Positions 1-4,668 of a stretch of 5,625 nt of DNA are shown here, one piece after another (positions within the stretch are counted from its first letter, which is position 1; each line of letters begins with the position of its first letter). A model generated the notes under the pieces. It ran no database searches, was not told the DNA's origin, and saw only the letters and a program-made list of their open reading frames with translations. A program made the translations under genes and the position numbers. The DNA comes from CAZXCK01 sp964639225 (GTDB lineage: Bacteria; Chloroflexota; Anaerolineae; Aggregatilineales; Phototrophicaceae): positions 1 through 5,625 of the forward strand of contig CAZXCK010000206.1 in NCBI GenBank assembly GCA_964639225.1. The letters run 5' to 3'.

Positions 1-64
1 GGCACCACGCCCCGGGGAGGGGGCCCCAGGATGCTCCCCGCATCACCCGCCGTCGAGGTCCGCG

Positions 65-1000
65 TTGGTCGGTTACGTTGGCAATACGGATTTCCTCTGG
101 TTCACCTTCCTGCGTGAGCGCATGCTCGATGAGGTGAACTTCTGGCAGCCGCGCGGCGGCCGGGCGTTCCGCATCATCCAGCCCGGCGCGCCGTTCTTCT
201 TCAAGCTCAAGTGGCCGCACAACGCCATCGTAGGCTTCGGCTTCTTCGCTCATCACTCGGTGTTGCCGGCCTGGCTCGCCTGGGAGGCCTTCGGCGAGGG
301 CAATGGCGCGCGCAACTTCGAGATCATGCGCGAGAGCATCGAGCGCCTGCGTGGCGGCAAGGATGTCGACCGCCTGGGGGCCTACCCGATCGGTTGCATC
401 GTGGTCACCGGCTGCACCTTCTTCGCGGATGAGGACTGGGTGAGCGTCCCGCACGACTACGCGAAGAACATCGTCCAGGGCAAGTCCTACGATCTGACCT
501 CGGGCGAGGGCGCGCGCCTCTGGGCCGAGTGCAAGCAGCGCGTGTCGCCGAGTTATCTGGCCGACCGCGTGGGCGAGGGCTGGGCGGCAGCCGAGGCGGA
601 ACGGTTCGGCGGTCCCACGCTGGTCCGGCCGCGCCTGGGCCAGGGCGCCTTCCGGGTCGCCGTCCTCGACGCCTATGGCCGCGCCTGCGCGGTCTCCACG
701 GAACATTCCTTGCCCGTCCTGGAGGCGGCCCACATCCGCAGCTATGCGCGAGGTGGCGACCACGCCGTCCGCAACGGTATCTGCCTGCGCTCGGACATCC
801 ATCGTCTCTTCGACGCCGGCTACGTCACCGTCGACGGCGACCACCGCTTCGTGGTGAGCGATCGCCTCAAGGACGACTTCGACAACGGCAAGGTCTACTA
901 CGCCTGGCACGGGCACGACGTCGGCCTGCCGCGCGATCGCGCGCTCCAGCCCGACCCGGCCGCGCTCGCCTGGCACCGGGAGAACCAGTTCGTCGGCTGA
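65..1000 (+). CDS. HNH endonuclease with conserved N-terminal domain (predicted restriction endonuclease)
   Basis: Predicted metal-dependent DNA endonuclease of 311 residues. The C-terminal HNH/treble-clef motif is clear: E213-H214, then AAHI at 221-224 (first His H223), GG at 230-231, H233, N237-G238 (the Asn) and LRSDIHRLFD at 241-250 (second His H246). The first ~130 residues carry a conserved block beginning VGNTD, then NFWQP (25-29) and PGxPFFFKL; by pattern this resembles PUA/ASCH/EVE-like domains that bind modified bases, but that is inference. I chose the TTG at 65 because a GAGG at 55-58 lies six bases upstream and the VGxTD block normally sits at the very N-terminus in this family. 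The frame stays open to the window edge, so an upstream start is not excluded. It is the first of three same-strand genes, 25 bases before the pyrophosphohydrolase, suggesting an operon. Family assignment is firm; the biological role (restriction) is inferred. Confidence 0.85.
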   Translation: MVGYVGNTDFLWFTFLRERMLDEVNFWQPRGGRAFRIIQPGAPFFFKLKWPHNAIVGFGFFAHHSVLPAWLAWEAFGEGNGARNFEIMRESIERLRGGKDVDRLGAYPIGCIVVTGCTFFADEDWVSVPHDYAKNIVQGKSYDLTSGEGARLWAECKQRVSPSYLADRVGEGWAAAEAERFGGPTLVRPRLGQGAFRVAVLDAYGRACAVSTEHSLPVLEAAHIRSYARGGDHAVRNGICLRSDIHRLFDAGYVTVDGDHRFVVSDRLKDDFDNGKVYYAWHGHDVGLPRDRALQPDPAALAWHRENQFVG

Positions 1001-1025
1001 CGGCTCGACCAGAAAGGCCACCCAC

Positions 1026-1379
1026 GTGACACGGCTCACCGACCTCTCCCGCCACATCGCCCGCTTCGCCGAGGAACGCGACTGGCAGCAGTTCCACTCG
1101 CCCAAGAACCTCGCCATGGCGCTCACGGTGGAGGCGGCCGAGCTGCAGGAGCACTTCCAGTGGCTCACCGAGGAGCAGTCGCGGGATCTGCCCGCGGACC
1201 GGAAGGCGGCCGTGGAGGCGGAGATGGGAGATGTCTTCATCTACCTGCTGCGGCTCGCCGATCAGCTCGATGTCGACCTCGTGACCGCGGCCGAGCGCAA
1301 GATGGAGACCAACGCCCGCAACTACCCGGTGGACCTCGCCCGGGGCAACGCGACCAAGCACACGGACCTCGAGCGATGA
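1026..1379 (+). CDS. MazG-like nucleotide pyrophosphohydrolase (dCTPase/RS21-C6-like)
   Basis: All-alpha NTP pyrophosphatase of 117 residues that would hydrolyse a (d)NTP to the monophosphate plus pyrophosphate. The metal-binding signature is intact: E36-x-x-E39 in VEAAEL, and E66-x-x-D69 in EMGD. The N-terminal stretch (F14, W20, HSPKNLAMAL at 24-33, FQW at 44-46) is the hallmark of the single-domain dCTPase/RS21-C6-like branch rather than of two-domain E. coli MazG; the length also fits that branch. The start is GTG at 1026, with AAAGG at 1013-1017 eight bases upstream. The stop TGA (1377-1379) overlaps the ATG of the next gene as ATGA, so the two are very likely translationally coupled. 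In this setting it could deplete or clean the nucleotide pool during phage infection, as proposed for other nucleotide-degrading defence enzymes. The exact substrate cannot be read from the sequence. Confidence 0.9.
   Translation: MTRLTDLSRHIARFAEERDWQQFHSPKNLAMALTVEAAELQEHFQWLTEEQSRDLPADRKAAVEAEMGDVFIYLLRLADQLDVDLVTAAERKMETNARNYPVDLARGNATKHTDLER
1376..1379 (+). promoter_or_regulatory. ATGA stop/start overlap, translational coupling
   Basis: The TGA that ends the pyrophosphohydrolase shares three bases with the ATG of the nuclease-helicase gene. No strong Shine-Dalgarno sequence lies just upstream (the region reads CTCGAGCG), so termination-reinitiation probably supplies the ribosomes. This overlap decides the true start of the large gene: the same frame is open further upstream (from 1160), but that part is the shadow of the pyrophosphohydrolase gene. 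Confidence 0.75.
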
Positions 1380-3796
1380 TCGTCTATTCCGCCACCAAGG
1401 CCGAGTTCCGCGACGACGTGAAGCAGAACCGCATCGAGACCGCGATCCTCGCGGAGTTCGAGAGGCGCCTGGGGCACTCCACCGGCCACGCCGAGGTGGA
1501 GTCCTGGAAGAACTCCATGGTCTACATGAGCAACGTCCTTGACGACGACGGCATCCCCGCCGACGCCGGCGTGGCCATCGAGTACCGGATCCCCCAGACC
1601 GCCAAGCGCGTGGACTTCATCCTCACCGGCCGCAACGCCGAGAACCACGGCGCGGCGGTGATCGTGGAGCTGAAGCAGTGGTCGGACGTGCAGGCCACGG
1701 ACATGGACGGCATCGTCCGCACGTTCGTGGGCGGCGGCGTCCGCGAGGTCACCCACCCTTCGTACCAGGCCTGGACCTACGCCGCGCTCCTGCGGGACTT
1801 CAACGAGAACGTCCAGAAGGCCGCCATCGCCCTGCGTCCCTGCGCGTACCTGCACAACCTGAACTCGCCGGACGCCATCAAGGACCCGCGGTACACGGAC
1901 CATGTCCTCAAGGCGCCGGCCTTCGTGCGCACCGAGGCGGCCAAGCTGACAGCGTTCATCAAGACGCACATCCGCCATGGCGACAACCGCCAGCTGCTCT
2001 TCCAGATCGAGAACAGCCGCATCCGCCCGTCCAAGAACCTGGCCGACGAACTCGCCTCCATGCTCCAGGGCAACCAGGAATTCGTCATGATCGACGACCA
2101 GAAGCTGGTCTTCGAGCGGGCGCTGGACCTGGTGCGGCAGGCCCGCGGGAAGGACAAGCACGTCCTGATCGTCGAGGGCGGACCGGGGACGGGCAAGTCC
2201 GTGGTGGCGGTGAACCTCCTGGTGCGGCTCACGGAGCAGCGGCTGCTGACGCAGTACGTGACCCGCAACGCGGCGCCGCGGGCGGTCTACGAGAGCGTCC
2301 TGACGGGGTCGTTCAAGAAGAGCCACATCACCAACCTGTTCTCCGGCTCGGGCGCCTACACCGCCACCGATCCCGGCACGTTCGATGCGCTGATCGTGGA
2401 CGAGGCCCACCGGCTGAACGAGAAGTCCGGCCTGTACCAGAACCTGGGCGAGAACCAGATCAAGGAGATCATCGAGGCCGCCCGCTGCAGCGTCTTCTTC
2501 ATCGACGAGGACCAGCGCGTGACCTGGAAGGACGTGGGCACCACCGCCGAGATCGAGCGGTGGGCGGGCAGGTGCGGGGCCACGGTCCACCGGATGGAGC
2601 TGCAGTCCCAGTTCCGGTGCAACGGCTCGGATGGGTACCTCGCCTGGCTCGACCACGTTCTGCAGATCCGGCCCACGGCCAACGAGGATCTCGAGGGGAT
2701 CCACTACGACTTCCGGGTCTGCCAGACGCCCAACGAGCTGATGGCGCTGATCGAGGAGAAGAACGCCGCGCGGAACAAGGCCCGCGCGGTGGCGGGGTAC
2801 TGCTGGGACTGGATCACCAAGAAGCCGGAGCGGAGCGAGGAGTACGACATCGTCCTCGAGGAGCACGGTTTCCGGCGGCGATGGAATCTCAGCGTCGACG
2901 GTAGCCTGTGGATCCGCAAGCCGGACTCGGTGAAGGAGATCGGCTGCATCCATACCTGCCAGGGGCTCGAGGTGGACTACGTCGGCGTGATCGTGGGGCC
3001 GGACCTGGTGGTGCGGGATGGTCGGGTGGTCACCCGGGCCGAGGAGCGGTCAGGGATGGACTCGTCCATCAAGGGCTACAAGACCGCGAGGAAGGCCAAC
3101 GCCGCGGAGGCCGACGCGCGGGCGGATCGGATCATCAAGAACACCTACCGGACGCTGATGTCGCGGGGGCAGAAGGGGTGCTACGTCTACTGCACCGACC
3201 CGGAGACGGCGGCGTACTTCGCGAAGATGGCGGCGGTGATCCCGGAGATGGTCGAGGAGACTGCGCGGGTCGGGGTCGTTCAGGGGGAGGTGTCTGCGGA
3301 GCGCTATCTGGGACTGCCGTTGCGACTGGTTCCCGTAGAGGAGGCGGAGCCATACGTGAACTGCGTGCCGGTGTATGACCTGCAGGCCGCGGCCGGGGAC
3401 TTCCGGGCGCAGGATCCGGAGTCGGTGGACTGGGTGGAGTTGCCGCCGACGTTCCGCCTGCAGGAGGGGCAGTTCGTGGCCCAGGTGGTGGGGGAGTCGA
3501 TGAACCGGCGGATCCCCAACGGGGCCTGGTGCCTTTTCGCGGCGGATCCGGGTGGGTCGCGGGAGAACAAGATCGTGCTGGTGGAGCACCGGCGAATCGA
3601 GGATCCGGATACGGGGGGGAGGTATACGGTGAAGCGGTATCATAGCGAGAAGGTCGAGACGGAGGAGGGGTGGCGGCATGGGAGGATCGTGTTGTCGCCG
3701 GAGTCGAGTGTGGAGGGGTATCGGGAGATTGTGGTTGGGGATGGGGATGTTGAGGGGTTGAGGGTAATGGGGGTTTTTGTCGCTGTAATTGGTTAG
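1376..3796 (+). CDS. PD-(D/E)XK-like nuclease / DUF2075 (Schlafen group 3) helicase / LexA-like S24 peptidase fusion
   Basis: An 806-residue three-part protein. (1) Residues ~1-130: restriction-nuclease-like domain with IEYRIP, VDF (D80) and VELKQW (E98-x-K100), the D...ExK pattern of PD-(D/E)XK enzymes. (2) Residues ~230-615: DUF2075-type P-loop helicase with Walker A GGPGTGKS (268-275, K274), Walker B VDEAH (D342-E343), IDEDQR (376-381), SQFR (411-414), HTCQGLE (526-532) and YRTLMSRG (591-598). (3) Residues ~660-806: S24/LexA-like peptidase with VVGESM (catalytic S708) and TVKRY (catalytic K753), preceded by AAAG whose A673-G674 bond sits where LexA and UmuD are cut. The start is fixed by the ATGA overlap. 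Third-position use drifts from C-rich to G-rich and then to mixed near the 3' end. Likely role: nucleic-acid processing defence effector controlled by self-cleavage. Domain calls are firm for parts 2 and 3 and good for part 1; the role is inferred. Confidence 0.9.
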   Translation: MIVYSATKAEFRDDVKQNRIETAILAEFERRLGHSTGHAEVESWKNSMVYMSNVLDDDGIPADAGVAIEYRIPQTAKRVDFILTGRNAENHGAAVIVELKQWSDVQATDMDGIVRTFVGGGVREVTHPSYQAWTYAALLRDFNENVQKAAIALRPCAYLHNLNSPDAIKDPRYTDHVLKAPAFVRTEAAKLTAFIKTHIRHGDNRQLLFQIENSRIRPSKNLADELASMLQGNQEFVMIDDQKLVFERALDLVRQARGKDKHVLIVEGGPGTGKSVVAVNLLVRLTEQRLLTQYVTRNAAPRAVYESVLTGSFKKSHITNLFSGSGAYTATDPGTFDALIVDEAHRLNEKSGLYQNLGENQIKEIIEAARCSVFFIDEDQRVTWKDVGTTAEIERWAGRCGATVHRMELQSQFRCNGSDGYLAWLDHVLQIRPTANEDLEGIHYDFRVCQTPNELMALIEEKNAARNKARAVAGYCWDWITKKPERSEEYDIVLEEHGFRRRWNLSVDGSLWIRKPDSVKEIGCIHTCQGLEVDYVGVIVGPDLVVRDGRVVTRAEERSGMDSSIKGYKTARKANAAEADARADRIIKNTYRTLMSRGQKGCYVYCTDPETAAYFAKMAAVIPEMVEETARVGVVQGEVSAERYLGLPLRLVPVEEAEPYVNCVPVYDLQAAAGDFRAQDPESVDWVELPPTFRLQEGQFVAQVVGESMNRRIPNGAWCLFAADPGGSRENKIVLVEHRRIEDPDTGGRYTVKRYHSEKVETEEGWRHGRIVLSPESSVEGYREIVVGDGDVEGLRVMGVFVAVIG
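3365..3793 (+). other. LexA/UmuD-type S24 autopeptidase module within the helicase gene
   Basis: This codes for residues ~664-806 of the fusion protein. Seen: an Ala-Gly pair (A673-G674, bases 3392-3397), Ser708 in GESM (3497-3499) and Lys753 in TVKRY (3632-3634). In E. coli LexA the cut is Ala84-Gly85 with Ser119 and Lys156, so the cut-to-Ser spacing is 35 residues in both proteins; the Ser-to-Lys spacing here is 45, longer than LexA and close to lambda CI. Inference: the protein can cleave itself and release or inactivate the C-terminal module, perhaps in response to RecA filaments or another DNA-damage signal. Confidence 0.8.
3737..3773 (+). other. Putative G-quadruplex motif on the coding strand
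   Basis: Five G-tracts of 4, 4, 4, 3 and 5 bases (3737-3740, 3743-3746, 3754-3757, 3762-3764, 3769-3773) are separated by loops of 2, 7, 4 and 4 bases. This meets the usual G3+N1-7 rule, and a T5 run follows at 3774-3778. It lies inside the last codons of the helicase gene, 20 bases before its stop codon. Folding in mRNA or on the non-template strand could slow polymerase or ribosomes; no function is demonstrated. Confidence 0.45.
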
Positions 3797-3798
3797 AT
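3792..3798 (+). other. Possible integron core site (GTTRRRY-like) marking a cassette left edge
   Basis: GTTAGAT fits the GTTRRRY core used by integron integrases. Crossover between G3792 and T3793 would place the helicase stop codon (TAG, 3794-3796) inside incoming cassette DNA. The site sits exactly where GC content and codon use change, and the next cassette junction is the attC downstream. I see no convincing attI or attC arms to its left, so it may be a secondary insertion site or chance. Confidence 0.3.
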
Positions 3799-3850
3799 GT
3801 TCGAGACTGCAGCCAGTGGTGTCGGCAGTCTACTGCGTGTTAGAATCATC

Positions 3851-3856
3851 AGGGAG
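3851..3856 (+). promoter_or_regulatory. Shine-Dalgarno that decides the start of the membrane protein
   Basis: AGGGAG lies six bases before the GTG at 3863, a good distance for initiation. The alternative in-frame ATG at 3797 directly abuts the helicase stop codon and has no purine-rich site before it. This favours the GTG start. Confidence 0.6.
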
Positions 3857-3862
3857 TTTCCT

Positions 3863-4423
3863 GTGGATGACTGGGTCAAAGTCGGACAAATCGCTGAGAG
3901 TTTTGCCACGGTTTTGGCGTTGATCGTCGGCGGGTTCTGGACCTACAGCAAGTTCTTTCGTAGCAGAACTAATTGTCCGATAATCGATCCAAGTGTTTCC
4001 CCGTCTAAGGCCCACATTGATGGGGGATGGATGATTCACGTCGAGGTTCGCATTCGAAACTTAGGGCAAGGCTTGGCGAAGATGGGCGACGCTGAACTTA
4101 GACTTCGACAAGTTGTGCCGATGCCCGACGAAATTGAAAGCGCCGTCCGTGATGGATATGACCCGGTAGCAGATGGAGAGTCACAGATTCTCTGGCCGAG
4201 CCTGGCACAGCGAAACTGGAACGCGGACGCTATCTCTTTCGAGATCGAGCCCGGGGAGTCCGGCTCATTGCATGCCGATTTCTTCGTGCAAGATGAAGTG
4301 CAAATGGTCGAGTTCTATTTCTTCTTGAAGAACCCAAAGAAGTCGAAGAAGCGTGTCGGATGGGCTCACACCTGCCGAATGAACCTGAATACGGTTGAGG
4401 AGGGAAGCTGTGGCGACGGATAA
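3863..4423 (+). CDS. Cassette-encoded single-span membrane protein of unknown function
   Basis: Hypothetical protein, 186 residues from the GTG at 3863 (208 if the ATG at 3797 is used). One hydrophobic helix lies at about residues 10-29 (IAESFATVLALIVGGFWTYS), followed at once by basic KFFRSR. By the positive-inside rule this puts the short N-terminus outside and the ~155-residue remainder in the cytoplasm. The soluble part alternates hydrophobic and polar residues in short stretches (MIHVEVRIRNLG, DAELRLRQVV, MVEFYFFLKN), suggesting a beta-rich fold; I do not recognise its family. Its 3' end overlaps the start of the 42-residue ORF. Codon use is far less GC-biased than in the helicase gene next door, in keeping with acquisition on an integron cassette. 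The reading frame is convincing (length, helix, ribosome binding site, position), but no function can be assigned. Confidence 0.7.
   Translation: MDDWVKVGQIAESFATVLALIVGGFWTYSKFFRSRTNCPIIDPSVSPSKAHIDGGWMIHVEVRIRNLGQGLAKMGDAELRLRQVVPMPDEIESAVRDGYDPVADGESQILWPSLAQRNWNADAISFEIEPGESGSLHADFFVQDEVQMVEFYFFLKNPKKSKKRVGWAHTCRMNLNTVEEGSCGDG
4397..4404 (+). promoter_or_regulatory. Strong Shine-Dalgarno for the 42-residue ORF
   Basis: GAGGAGGG contains a full AGGAGG and ends five bases before the GTG at 4410. It is the best ribosome binding site in the window and lies inside the 3' end of the membrane-protein gene, which argues that the short ORF is translated. Confidence 0.6.
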
Positions 4424-4538
4424 GCGCCAGCCGCTGAACGAACAAGAACGTCAGCAAATCTCGCAGACTCCACAACAGCCGAAACAGCCGAAACAGCCGA
4501 AGATTACGAAGGCAGACGAGAAGAATTCGTCGACGTGA
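4410..4538 (+). CDS. Small Q/P/K-rich protein (42 residues), translationally coupled
   Basis: The GTG start at 4410 overlaps the last 14 bases of the membrane-protein gene in another frame, and the stop TGA at 4536-4538 lies two bases before the attC arms. The product is very hydrophilic and rich in Gln, Lys and Pro. It contains a QPKQPKQPK stretch (residues 23-31 approximately) encoded by three 9-base repeats, has no Cys, Trp or membrane segment, and is probably disordered. Support comes from the strong ribosome binding site five bases upstream, the overlap with the preceding gene and the fit of its end to the cassette edge. It could be a partner or regulator of the membrane protein, but I recognise no family. 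A non-coding tail with a chance ORF remains possible. Confidence 0.55.
   Translation: MATDKRQPLNEQERQQISQTPQQPKQPKQPKITKADEKNSST
4476..4502 (+). repeat. Three tandem 9-base repeats (CAGCCGAAR)
   Basis: CAGCCGAAA, CAGCCGAAA and CAGCCGAAG follow one another without a break. The unit is three codons long and encodes Gln-Pro-Lys in the 42-residue ORF, so copy-number change would keep the frame. Confidence 0.85.
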
Positions 4539-4540
4539 GA

Positions 4541-4642
4541 TTCTAACAAGCCGTTCAAGCTGACGGATCGGCTCTGTCACGGCCCGTGCAAGAGCACGGC
4601 CCGCGCCAGAACCGCCCGCAGCTTAACGCCAGGGTGTTATCC
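4541..4642 (+). other. attC: attC integron recombination site
   Basis: All four arms of an attC are present. Outer arms: TAACA at 4544-4548 pairs with TGTTA at 4635-4639. Inner arms: TTCAAGCTG at 4554-4562 pairs with CAGCTTAA at 4619-4626, leaving C4556 unpaired, so the recombining bottom strand has an extrahelical G. Short asymmetric spacers (AGCCG, and CGCCAGGG) form the unpaired central segment. The stem continues with CGG/CCG pairs, and the terminal part holds nested inverted repeats (CTCT/AGAG around CACGG/CCGTG). The core is GTTATCC, with crossover expected between G4636 and T4637. About 102 bases is within the known size range. The orientation places it downstream of the + strand ORFs, as in a normal cassette. 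Confidence 0.82.
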
Positions 4643-4668
4643 GGAGGCGGAAGACGCAGGGGGGCGAA

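Larger units (their letters stand above)
3793..4636 (+). mobile_element. Candidate integron gene cassette (membrane protein + 42-residue ORF + attC)
   Basis: The right edge is well supported by the attC crossover between G4636 and T4637. The left edge is tentative (GTTAGAT at 3792-3798). The unit of about 844 bases holds two overlapping ORFs in the same direction, followed at once by attC, the normal cassette layout. Its GC content is clearly lower than that of the operon to its left. No integrase gene is in the window, so the integron platform itself must lie elsewhere, if it is still present. Confidence 0.5.

Noticed and set aside
1..64. Coding sequence or regulatory site before the first HNH gene
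   Set aside because: The HNH frame is open to the edge, but the translated residues are Pro/Gly/Ser-rich and unlike the family N-terminus. No promoter elements can be recognised in these 64 GC-rich bases.
529..1029. Plus-strand ORF of 166 codons overlapping the first HNH gene
   Set aside because: Arg/Pro/Gly-rich shadow frame with no motif; the HNH frame covers the same bases with a complete active-site pattern.
1160..1375. Upstream in-frame extension of the nuclease-helicase gene to an ATG at 1160
   Set aside because: This stretch lies inside the intact pyrophosphohydrolase gene in another frame and translates to low-complexity Arg/Gly/Ala-rich sequence. The ATGA overlap at 1376 gives the natural start.
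1322..2953. Long minus-strand ORF of 543 codons opposite the helicase gene
   Set aside because: It is a shadow produced by high GC3 on the coding strand. It is rich in Val, Leu, Arg, Asp and His with no recognisable motif, while the + strand encodes clear helicase motifs.
3838..3846. Extended -10 promoter-like TGTTAGAAT upstream of the membrane protein
   Set aside because: No acceptable -35 hexamer lies 16-18 bases upstream, and a transcript from it would begin at about 3853, inside the Shine-Dalgarno sequence. Probably chance.
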